Below, piece after piece: positions 6,056 to 12,896 of a stretch of 14,770 nt of DNA. The notes beneath the pieces are model-generated. The model made no database searches. It saw only the letters and a list, made by a program, of their open reading frames with translations, and was not told where the DNA came from. Position numbers and translations under genes: made by a program. Origin of the DNA: Halieaceae bacterium (GTDB taxonomy: Bacteria; Pseudomonadota; Gammaproteobacteria; Pseudomonadales; Halieaceae). The stretch spans positions 1 to 14,770 of the forward strand of contig DOVB01000155.1 of NCBI GenBank assembly GCA_003520285.1. The letters run 5' to 3'. Position 1 is the stretch's first letter. Each line of letters opens with the position of its first letter.

Positions 6056-8746
6056 TCAAATGAGCCACGATGGCGACTGGTCAGGTCGTAATTGATACCG
6101 CTGAATCGCCTCGTGTTGCAGCTCAGGGGGAATTTTATGCTGCTTCACAAGGGCTGAGAGCGCCGCTACCACAATGTGCTGACGACTGATCTCGAAAAAA
6201 TCTCTAAGCTGCTCACGCGTGTCACTGCGACCAAACCCATCAGTACCCAGAACGCTGTAAGGGGCGTCTAAGTAAGGCGCGATCAGTTGTGGCAGAGCTC
6301 TCACGTAATCACTCACGGCCACCACCGGTGCATCGGTATCAAACGCCCTGTCCAGAACGGACTCTCGCGGGGGTTCCAGCGGATGTAATCTATTCCAGCG
6401 CTCGCATTCTCGAGCATTGCGTTCAAGCTCACTAAAACTCGTGACGCTCCAGACATCGACCCCGATATTCCAGTCGCGGCTGAGCAACTCAGCTGCTTCG
6501 CGGACTTCTGGCAGTAAGCTGCCCGAACCCATGAGATTCAGGGTGGCGAGCGGTTTTTTTGGACTCTTACGCTCAACTCGATAAAGTCCCTCTATCACCT
6601 GTTGTTCAACCCCTTCAGGTAAACTTAGCTGCGGATAGTTTTCGTTCATAACCGTGATATAGAAGAACTCATCACACTGCTCAGACAACATACGTTTCAT
6701 GCCATAGTCTATGATTACAGCGAGTTCTCCGGCGTAAGCAGGATCATAAGCTCTGCAATTCGGCACGGTGGCCGCTAGCAGATGACTATGCCCATCCTGA
6801 TGCTGCAACCCTTCTCCGCCCAACGTTGTTCTGCCCGAGGTCGCACCCATCAAGAAGCCTCTGGCACGCTGATCGGCCGCGGCCCAAATTAAGTCCCCAA
6901 TTCGCTGAAAACCAAACATGGAGTAGTAAATATAAAAGGGCAACATCGCCACGCCGTGGGCGGAGTATGAGGTCGCTGCGGCCGTCCACGAGCTTATGGC
7001 ACCCGCCTCGCTGATACCCTCCTCTAGTATTTGACCATCGCGTGCCTCGCGGTAGCTCAAAATAGAGCCAATGTCCTCGGGCTCGTAACGCTGACCGACA
7101 CTTGAGTAAATGCCCACCTGCTTAAATAGATTCGCCATACCAAAGGTACGGGCTTCATCAGCAACAATGGGTACGACCCGCTCTCCAATACCCGGATCCT
7201 TTAACAGCGCCGTCATGAGCCTCACAAAAGCCATGGTCGTTGACATCTCTTTGCCATCGGCTCGAAGTGCAAAAGCACCATAATTCTGAATATCCGGTAC
7301 TGATAGCTGCTGCGCCGTTGTTCGACGCTGAGGGATGCAACCACCCAAGTTCTGTCGATGCGAGTGCAGATACTGCATGACGGGGCTGTCGGGCTCTGGC
7401 TTATAGAAACTCAGTGTTTCCGCCTGCTCATCGGTGAGCGGCAAGTGAAATCGATCTCTGAAATCGAGCAGAGCGTCGCGATCCAATTTCTTCTGCTGGT
7501 GGGTCGTCATCTTGCCCTGCCCGGCCTCGCCCATGCCAAAGCCTTTTTTGGTCTGCGCCAAAATCACGGTCGGCCGCCCCTGGTGTTTTACCGCAGCATC
7601 ATAGGCCGCATAAATTTTGACCAAGTCGTGTCCGCCCCGTTTTAACTGATCAATCTGCTGGTCGGTTAACCCAGCGACCAAAGCCTGCAAATCAGGATTC
7701 TGGCCAAAGAATGTATCGCGGTTGTAACGGCCATCTTTTGCTGCAAAGGTTTGCAGCTGACCATCCACCGTGTTGGCAAAAGCTTGAACCAGCGCGCCTT
7801 TGCGATCGCGCGCGAATAAACCGTCCCAGTCAGAGCCCCAAACCAACTTAATGACATTCCACCCTGCGCCACTAAAGAGTGCCTCTAACTCGTCAATAAT
7901 GCGGCTGTTACCACGGACGGGACCATCCAGACGCTGTAAATTACAATTCACCACCCAAGTGAGATTATCGAGCCCCTCTCTTGCCGCCATGGTAAGTGCC
8001 GACATACTCTCGGGCTCATCCATTTCACCATCCCCAAACACCCCCCAGACACGACGCTCAGCGGTGTCCGAGATACCACGGTGATCGAGGTAACGCATGA
8101 AGCGCGCTTGATAAATAGAGCTGATAGGTCCAATACCCATTGACCCTGTGGGGAACTGCCAAAAATCGGGCATCAGCCATGGGTGAGGATAACTGCACAA
8201 ACCCTGAGCACCCACTCGGGCAGCGGTGACTTCCTGGCGATAGTGTCGTAAATCAGTCTCGCTCAAACGACCCTCTAGGAACGCACGTGCGTAGATACCG
8301 GGCGCCGAATGTGGCTGATAAAAAATAACATCGCCAGCAGTCGAATCTGTCGCTGCCTTAAAAAAGTGATTGAACCCAACTTCAAACAAGTCAGCAGCAC
8401 TCGCATAGCTCGCAATATGACCGCCGAGTTCGCCGTAAGCTGCATTAGCGCGTGCCACCATGGCCAACGCATTCCACCGCATGATAGACACGAGCTCTTC
8501 CTCTAGTGCCAAGTCACCAGGGAACGGCGGTTGCGATTCCAAGGTCACGGTATTGATGTAGGGAGTGCCATGCACCGGCTGCCAGCCAATAGCGGGATCA
8601 CGCGCAATATTGGCTAACAGATCTAGTAGCTGGCGAGCACGCTCTGGGCCAGCATGCTCAACCACGCCTCGCAGGGCATCCGACCACTCCGCAAGTTCGA
8701 TCGCGTCTTCCGACGACGCCATTGACGATTGATTGTGATTCGACAT
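6056..8746 (-). CDS. AceE-type 2-oxoacid dehydrogenase E1 (pyruvate or 2-oxobutyrate)
   Basis: An 896-residue homodimeric thiamin-diphosphate E1, close to the 887 residues of E. coli AceE. It decarboxylates a 2-oxoacid and acylates the lipoyl domain of an E2. The ThDP/Mg motif begins GDGE at 238-241 and ends VNCN at 266-269. The inner active-site loop region GFGMGEAGQGKMTTHQ (402-417) supplies H416, matching E. coli H407. ILEEGISEAGA (573-583) holds the cofactor-activating glutamate region. Active-site histidines H110 and H147 sit in conserved contexts. AGGAG sits seven bases before ATG. Neither aceF nor lpd is adjacent; instead the gene is divergent from an Lrp/AsnC regulator, as for mdeB of Pseudomonas putida, an AceE homologue linked to 2-oxobutyrate from methionine degradation. 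No mdeA-like lyase is present here. The enzyme class is certain; the substrate and housekeeping versus paralogue status are inferred. Confidence 0.93.
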   Translation of the reverse strand: MSNHNQSSMASSEDAIELAEWSDALRGVVEHAGPERARQLLDLLANIARDPAIGWQPVHGTPYINTVTLESQPPFPGDLALEEELVSIMRWNALAMVARANAAYGELGGHIASYASAADLFEVGFNHFFKAATDSTAGDVIFYQPHSAPGIYARAFLEGRLSETDLRHYRQEVTAARVGAQGLCSYPHPWLMPDFWQFPTGSMGIGPISSIYQARFMRYLDHRGISDTAERRVWGVFGDGEMDEPESMSALTMAAREGLDNLTWVVNCNLQRLDGPVRGNSRIIDELEALFSGAGWNVIKLVWGSDWDGLFARDRKGALVQAFANTVDGQLQTFAAKDGRYNRDTFFGQNPDLQALVAGLTDQQIDQLKRGGHDLVKIYAAYDAAVKHQGRPTVILAQTKKGFGMGEAGQGKMTTHQQKKLDRDALLDFRDRFHLPLTDEQAETLSFYKPEPDSPVMQYLHSHRQNLGGCIPQRRTTAQQLSVPDIQNYGAFALRADGKEMSTTMAFVRLMTALLKDPGIGERVVPIVADEARTFGMANLFKQVGIYSSVGQRYEPEDIGSILSYREARDGQILEEGISEAGAISSWTAAATSYSAHGVAMLPFYIYYSMFGFQRIGDLIWAAADQRARGFLMGATSGRTTLGGEGLQHQDGHSHLLAATVPNCRAYDPAYAGELAVIIDYGMKRMLSEQCDEFFYITVMNENYPQLSLPEGVEQQVIEGLYRVERKSPKKPLATLNLMGSGSLLPEVREAAELLSRDWNIGVDVWSVTSFSELERNARECERWNRLHPLEPPRESVLDRAFDTDAPVVAVSDYVRALPQLIAPYLDAPYSVLGTDGFGRSDTREQLRDFFEISRQHIVVAALSALVKQHKIPPELQHEAIQRYQLRPDQSPSWLI

Positions 8747-8774
8747 AGTGAGGCTCCTGTTAATGGCTCACTAT
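8745..8774. promoter_or_regulatory. Perfect 8-bp inverted repeat around the E1 translation start
   Basis: ATAGTGAG (8745-8752) and CTCACTAT (8767-8774) form a perfect inverted repeat with a 14-bp centre. In the E1 mRNA this would be a hairpin with AGGAG in the loop and the first two bases of the start codon in the stem. Alternatively it is a DNA operator, since the distal arm overlaps TATAGT (8770-8775 on the minus strand), a possible -10. If that -10 is used, the full hairpin would not be transcribed. Confidence 0.55.
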
Positions 8775-8795
8775 ATTCTTTGCTCAACAAAATAT
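8773..8795. promoter_or_regulatory. Imperfect AT-rich dyad between E1 and the Lrp/AsnC gene
   Basis: ATATTcTTTG and CAAAATAT pair with one bulged base around CTCAA, in the 91-bp region between the divergent E1 and regulator genes. Lrp/AsnC proteins usually bind imperfect AT-rich dyads in front of their own and neighbouring genes, so this is a reasonable operator candidate. The match to the E. coli Lrp consensus is poor. Confidence 0.35.
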
Positions 8796-8837
8796 CTTGC
8801 CTAATTCTAAGATAAGATCTAGTGTTTACAAAATTTT

Positions 8838-9326
8838 ATGCTGAAAAATACAGGTTCTAAAGCACAAATGGAAATCGACAGTCTTGACCTCAAGATTCTG
8901 CGTGAGTTACAGCGTAATGCAAAAATCTCTAATACTCGGCTTGCAAAACAGATCAATCTCTCACCATCACCGTGTCTAGCACGAGTGAAGCGCCTTGAAT
9001 CACAGGGGATCTTGAAACGCTACGTGGCGCTGTTAGATCCCGCTTTAGCCGGCTTAACACTGAACGTCTTCATCTTCATCACGCTCAAGACTCAAACGCG
9101 GTCGCAATTGATCGACTTCGAGTCGCGGATTAACCAACACGCCCAAGTTATGGAATGCTACCTAATGACAGGTACAGAGGACTACCTCATTCGTGTGGTG
9201 ATGCCAGATGTCGCCTCATTGGAGCGATTCATCATTGATGATCTCTCGCCGATGCCAGAAATAGAGCATATTCGCTCGAGTATCGCTTTGAAGCAGGTTC
9301 GCTATAAAACAGAGTTGCCGCTGTAG
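8838..9326 (+). CDS. Lrp/AsnC-family transcriptional regulator (MdeR/BkdR-like)
   Basis: A feast/famine-type regulator of 162 residues (152 from the internal Met). The N-terminal helix-turn-helix spans about residues 14-62 (LDLKILRELQRNAKISNTRL, then LSPSPCLARVKRLESQGIL). The RAM effector and oligomerisation domain follows at about 73-155, with TGTEDYLIRV (111-120) in the loop that contacts the amino-acid ligand. Met11 (codon at 8868) fits the usual family start just before LDxxD/LK better, but neither ATG has a good ribosome binding site. It is divergent from the E1 gene, 91 bp apart. By analogy with MdeR and BkdR, a local activator responding to an amino acid (methionine or branched-chain) is plausible; the actual ligand is not visible. 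Confidence 0.93.
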   Translation: MLKNTGSKAQMEIDSLDLKILRELQRNAKISNTRLAKQINLSPSPCLARVKRLESQGILKRYVALLDPALAGLTLNVFIFITLKTQTRSQLIDFESRINQHAQVMECYLMTGTEDYLIRVVMPDVASLERFIIDDLSPMPEIEHIRSSIALKQVRYKTELPL

Positions 9327-9355
9327 CGCTTGAAGCCCACTACTCGGGGCAGTTT

Positions 9356-9380
9356 TCCGCCAGCGCGTCACGCGAGCGGA
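9356..9380. other. GC-rich hairpin between convergent genes
   Basis: TCCGC (9356-9360) pairs with GCGGA (9376-9380), and inside it CGCG (9364-9367) pairs with CGCG (9371-9374) around a TCA loop. It lies in the 91-bp gap between the stop codons of the Lrp/AsnC gene and the carotenoid oxygenase gene. There is no T tract in the right place on either strand, so it is at best a transcriptional barrier. Confidence 0.35.
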
Positions 9381-9417
9381 CGCACTGCGAATCAAGGAGT
9401 GGCAGAGTTACTCGGTG

Positions 9418-10860
9418 CTAGGCAGCAGCCAACTGCGAAGCCGACATCCAGCAGGCATGAAAACCTTGGGGCACACGCAGAGGCATGTGAACACGCGCAA
9501 TCGGGCCTCGGCTGATATCTTGCGCATCAAAGACCTGCAACTGCTGCTCTTTGGTCCGATTATTCCAAACGAAAGTGATCACATAACCATGGTCTTCACA
9601 ACGCTGGTTATCAGCAGCTGCGAACCAGGGCTCACTGTACCAAGCATTCTCTGAGTCATCGCTCCAAGCACCTACGCACTCGCCGGTAACAGTATTGAGT
9701 TTTCTGATACCGGTCCAATGAAGGGTTTCGGGATTGTGGTCGACCAGATAAGCCCACTGAGTAAAACGACCCGTCTTCCCGCTATCAAAAGATGGGAATT
9801 CAACATTCAGATCCGGATTCAAGCAACGCTCAGCTGCCTCGCCTGTCACGATATTCATGCGGTACTCCCAGAGTCGCGCATTCATCTTGAGCTCGGCGAT
9901 ATTCTTTGCAGTGCGCGCTTCGTCAATCTCGCCATTAGCATCGAGAGCCGGCATAAAGCGACAAGCAACCATCACGACCTCGTTGCCCTCTTCCCACGCG
10001 TTGACCGAGTGATATAAAAAACAGGAAGAGAATTCGAACCAGCGGATCGTATCGCCAGCGCCAAATCTGGGTATGACGCCAAACCGAGCTGGGGTGTTTG
10101 CATCAAATACAATCTTATGACGGCCTGCGGCGTACGCTTCTTCACAGTGCCACACGGGCAAATCATGCAAGATCGAGTAATGCTCTGTAATCGCCATATC
10201 ATGAGGTAACCGACTTCCTGGCAACTCAATCTCGACATGATGCTTCAACTTTCGATCTGCGCCTACGACGCCATAACTCATGTGTGGCGCTTGATGAAAG
10301 TAATCGAAAAACATCAATTCGCCGGTGACATCATCGACTTTAGGGTGAGCCGAGAAACCGTATCCGGGCGCCGCGGTATAAGGTGCCGGTCCGAGTGTAT
10401 CAAGCGTAATAGGGTCCAGCAGATAGGGTTCTCCCGCTAGGTACCAGCTGGCAACCGCTACCCCTGCATGCCCAATCACATCGGTGTTGGCCGTGTCTTT
10501 CATTGGACACTCGGGCGACTCCTTGTACGACGACATAATGCCCCAATACTCAGATTGGTCGGTTTCGGACTCTTTCAGCCAACCACTGGTTCGCACCCAT
10601 TTATTACGAATAGTGACCTTGCCCTCTTGGAAGTGCGCGTTAAAGAGCATCCCATCACCGTCGAAGGGATGATGCATTGATTTTGGCTCAAAGCGCTGAT
10701 CAGGGCCATTGCGCAAATAGACGCCCGTGAGGTCAGTCGGTAAACGACCCTCGATGGGGAGATCCTGCAATACCTGCTCGTCGAAAACGGGGGCATAGGC
10801 GCCCGTCAAATAGGGTCCATGATCGAATCCAAAGGGCGCTTCATCTTGATGAGATGCCAT
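9418..10860 (-). CDS. Carotenoid oxygenase family protein (CCD/lignostilbene dioxygenase-like)
   Basis: Non-heme Fe(II) dioxygenase of the RPE65/CCD/lignostilbene-dioxygenase superfamily, which splits a C=C bond of a carotenoid, apocarotenoid or stilbene with O2 to give two carbonyl products. The 480 residues match the family length. All four iron ligands are visible: H172 (SAHPK), H220 (LPHDMAIT), H284 (YHSVNAWEE) and H468 (PQGFHACW). Family landmarks LRNGPD (49-54), HPFDGDGM (64-71) and YSEPWF (408-413) are also present. No signal peptide is seen, so it is probably cytosolic or peripherally membrane-bound. GAGGT precedes the ATG with good spacing. It lies 90 bp downstream of the tandem HxlR regulator on the same strand, with a dyad between them. 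Residue patterns do not decide between carotenoid and phenylpropanoid substrates. No carotenoid biosynthesis gene is in the window. Confidence 0.95.
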   Translation of the reverse strand: MASHQDEAPFGFDHGPYLTGAYAPVFDEQVLQDLPIEGRLPTDLTGVYLRNGPDQRFEPKSMHHPFDGDGMLFNAHFQEGKVTIRNKWVRTSGWLKESETDQSEYWGIMSSYKESPECPMKDTANTDVIGHAGVAVASWYLAGEPYLLDPITLDTLGPAPYTAAPGYGFSAHPKVDDVTGELMFFDYFHQAPHMSYGVVGADRKLKHHVEIELPGSRLPHDMAITEHYSILHDLPVWHCEEAYAAGRHKIVFDANTPARFGVIPRFGAGDTIRWFEFSSCFLYHSVNAWEEGNEVVMVACRFMPALDANGEIDEARTAKNIAELKMNARLWEYRMNIVTGEAAERCLNPDLNVEFPSFDSGKTGRFTQWAYLVDHNPETLHWTGIRKLNTVTGECVGAWSDDSENAWYSEPWFAAADNQRCEDHGYVITFVWNNRTKEQQLQVFDAQDISRGPIARVHMPLRVPQGFHACWMSASQLAAA

Positions 10861-10902
10861 GCTCTACCTCTTAAAACGGTTCTACTGAATGACCACAATA
10901 CC

Positions 10903-10922
10903 GTATAACAGTTCACTTATAC
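10903..10922. promoter_or_regulatory. Dyad upstream of the carotenoid oxygenase gene, candidate HxlR operator
   Basis: GTATAA (10903-10908) and TTATAC (10917-10922) form a perfect 6-bp inverted repeat separated by eight bases. It lies 43-62 bp upstream of the oxygenase start codon, where a promoter is expected, and directly after the HxlR-type regulator gene. Winged-helix regulators of the HxlR/MarR class bind short dyads of about this size. I did not find a second copy before the nitronate-monooxygenase-like gene. Confidence 0.4.
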
Positions 10923-10950
10923 AAGCATCTAACCAGCATCAAAGAGCGCG

Positions 10951-11913
10951 TTAGGCGAGATGCTCGAAATCAACCTCCCGCGCCTGTAAACGTCCACTGC
11001 AATGATCACATCGCACCTCAGCTTGCAGTGGTTTACCACAGGGTGTGTGAATGACTTCAATGGGCGGACCAGTGCCATCGTTGCACCAGCGATCACCCCA
11101 GCGCAGGAGCGTCATAAAATAAGGGAATAAGTCGGCGCCTTTTGCCGTCAGATGATACTCGTAGCGCAACACCGACGGGCGATACGGTTTCTTATAGAGC
11201 AAGCCATGATCCACTAAGCGCTTTAAACGATCCGACAGGATGTTGGTCGCGACCGGTAGCTCTTGATTGAATTCCTCAAAACGGTGCAACCCGTGATAAG
11301 CGAGCGCAATAATATTAGAGGTCCAGCGATCACCAAGTAGCTCAGTTAAATTTCGATACAGCGCTTTACCACCAGATTGGTCGGCGATCGTCTTACTCGC
11401 CCTGCGACGGGTCTTGATGCCGCGGAGATCGCGCCCTGCTCCTGGCCCGGGCGCGTAACTGACGTCGGTCCAAGCTACCCGCCCTTCACAGTGTGCACAA
11501 ACCATCTCTGGCCAGAACGAGTGCCCACAAACCGAGTGAGTAAGTTCAATGCTATCGAGTTGTGGATGCGAGTAATACTGGCGCTCCCAAACAATCGCCA
11601 TCAGCGCGTTGTCGTAAAGCTCCATTGATTTTTTCGTGAGTCGATAAACGGGGACTCGCGCATCGGGGCTGGGCGCTTTTTTCAAACACTCAATCTGCTG
11701 CAGCCACTCGAGTCGGTTCGATAAGATACCGCGCGACGCGCCAGTCGCCGCGAGCATGTCTCCGAAGGTGTTGATGCCCCAAAAAATCTCTTGCAAGATC
11801 AGTATGGTCCACATGTCACCGATTTGATCGAGCGCTCGATTGATTGAACTGGCTCTCGTTTCAATACTGGGAGTGGCCTCTGCGTCAGACACCTTGACTT
11901 CGGGTGCTTGCAT
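10951..11913 (-). CDS. Tandem HxlR-type regulator with two metal-knuckle motifs
   Basis: A 320-residue transcription factor built from two head-to-tail copies of an HxlR winged helix; usual HxlR proteins are about 110-150 residues with one copy. Copy 1 spans about 24-151: helices around INRALDQIGDMWTILIL, recognition region ASRGILSNRLEWL, wing VPVYRLT. Copy 2 spans about 185-316: YRNLTELLGDRWTSNIIAL, VATNILSDRLKRL, RYEYHLT. Each winged helix is followed by the same spacing H-x2-C-x9-C-x2-C: H126, C129, C139, C142 and H289, C292, C302, C305. This could be a zinc or redox site; related knuckles occur after the HTH in some HxlR proteins. A single chain with two DNA-reading heads could bind a dyad as a monomer (inference). 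The start has only a weak upstream GGGA. It is divergent from the NMO/thiolase operon and precedes the oxygenase gene, so it probably controls both. Confidence 0.9.
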   Translation of the reverse strand: MQAPEVKVSDAEATPSIETRASSINRALDQIGDMWTILILQEIFWGINTFGDMLAATGASRGILSNRLEWLQQIECLKKAPSPDARVPVYRLTKKSMELYDNALMAIVWERQYYSHPQLDSIELTHSVCGHSFWPEMVCAHCEGRVAWTDVSYAPGPGAGRDLRGIKTRRRASKTIADQSGGKALYRNLTELLGDRWTSNIIALAYHGLHRFEEFNQELPVATNILSDRLKRLVDHGLLYKKPYRPSVLRYEYHLTAKGADLFPYFMTLLRWGDRWCNDGTGPPIEVIHTPCGKPLQAEVRCDHCSGRLQAREVDFEHLA

Positions 11914-11915
11914 TA

Positions 11916-11944
11916 TTGAATTATTCCCATATCAGTCTTACTAT
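11916..11944 (+). promoter_or_regulatory. Candidate sigma70 promoter for the NMO/thiolase operon
   Basis: TTGAAT (11916-11921) and TACTAT (11939-11944) are separated by exactly 17 bp in the very short gap between the divergent HxlR and nitronate-monooxygenase-like genes. The -10 overlaps the ATG at 11943. If this promoter is used, translation must start further down, for instance at the ATG at 11973. Confidence 0.35.
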
Positions 11945-12896
11945 GAAACCTTTCATTAGAGCGCGCCGTTTTATGACACACCCCGTACTTCCCATCATTC
12001 AGGCGCCAATGTTCCTGCTCTCCGGACCCGAAATGGTCATCGCCAGCGCTCAGGCCGGTATCATCGGATCTTTCCCAACACCAAATACTCGCACCGCTGA
12101 TGAGTTAGAGCAATGGCTAATCACAATTACTACTGCGCTGGATACTCCGAAGCACCGCCAGTCTTGGGCGATTAATCTGATTATGCACCCTTCCTACCCC
12201 CGCCGTGAAAGCGATCTGGAACTTGCTGTACGTTACCGGGCACCCATCGTGATCACTGCCTTGGGCAGTCCAAAAGACGCCATCGAGGCAGTGCACAGCT
12301 ATGGTGGCAAAGTGTATGCCGATGTCATTACTCTCGATTTTGCTAAGAAAGCCGCTGCCGCTGGCGTTGATGGCTTAGCGCTGGTCTGTGCGGGCGCAGG
12401 CGGTCATACGGGCTTTTTATCACCCTTCGCCTTCATCAAAGAAGTGCGCTCATTCTTCAGTGGTGATCTTATTCTGTCGGGCGCAATTAGCAGTGGCGAA
12501 GCGATCCACGCGGCACAAGTCATGGGCGCTGACTATGTTTATATGGGCACGCGGTTCATTGCGACACAAGAAAGTATGGCGGCCGATCCCTATAAACAAA
12601 TGGTCGTTGCCTCTAACTTAAGCGACATTGTTACCTCTGATGCAGTGACCGGAGTCAAAGCGAATTGGCTGCGGGCCAGCCTGCAACAAGCGGGATTTGA
12701 CCCCGATAATATGCCACCCGCTGCCGATATCAATTTTGCCCAAGCTAGCATCGACGCAAAACGCTGGCGCGACATTTGGTCAGCAGGACAAGGGGTAGGA
12801 CATATTACCAAAGAAGAATCTATCGAGCAGGTCGTAGCTGCACTGCACCAAGAGTATCAGGCCTCAGTAAACCACTGGCAGGGACAATCACTATGA
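11943..12896 (+). CDS. Nitronate monooxygenase / 2-nitropropane dioxygenase family flavoprotein
   Basis: FMN-dependent TIM-barrel protein of the NMO/NPD family. Proved members oxidise alkyl nitronates, but many homologues inside catabolic operons have unknown substrates or act as enoyl reductases. Numbering from 11943 (317 residues), the FMN-binding start LPIIQAPMF lies at 16-24 and GAGGHTG with the catalytic-type H155 at 151-157. The phosphate-binding part has SGAISSGEA (179-187) and MGTRFIATQES (201-211). Length suits the family. The start is uncertain: ATG at 11943, ATG at 11973 (MTHPVLPII, favoured if the overlapping promoter is real) or GTG at 11904, which would overlap the divergent HxlR gene. 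None has a strong ribosome binding site. The stop overlaps the next gene's start (ATGA), indicating translational coupling with the thiolases. That pairing with two thiolases argues for a role in CoA-thioester catabolism rather than nitronate detoxification (inference). Confidence 0.88.
   Translation: MKPFIRARRFMTHPVLPIIQAPMFLLSGPEMVIASAQAGIIGSFPTPNTRTADELEQWLITITTALDTPKHRQSWAINLIMHPSYPRRESDLELAVRYRAPIVITALGSPKDAIEAVHSYGGKVYADVITLDFAKKAAAAGVDGLALVCAGAGGHTGFLSPFAFIKEVRSFFSGDLILSGAISSGEAIHAAQVMGADYVYMGTRFIATQESMAADPYKQMVVASNLSDIVTSDAVTGVKANWLRASLQQAGFDPDNMPPAADINFAQASIDAKRWRDIWSAGQGVGHITKEESIEQVVAALHQEYQASVNHWQGQSL

Noticed and set aside
7358..7645. Plus-strand open frames within the E1 gene, such as this one
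   Set aside because: The frame sits inside a gene with complete catalytic motifs, has no recognisable domain, and is an antisense shadow.
9356..9380. Intrinsic terminator between the Lrp/AsnC and oxygenase genes
   Set aside because: The hairpin is good but neither strand has a T tract after it, so it was listed only as a hairpin.
11904..11942. GTG start giving a longer NMO-like protein
   Set aside because: It overlaps the start of the divergent HxlR gene, lacks a ribosome binding site, and adds residues outside the family fold.
12776..12892. N-terminal extension of the SCP2-type thiolase
   Set aside because: It lies wholly inside the NMO-like gene, encodes an arginine-rich non-homologous stretch, and the thiolase fold begins properly at the ATG at 12893.
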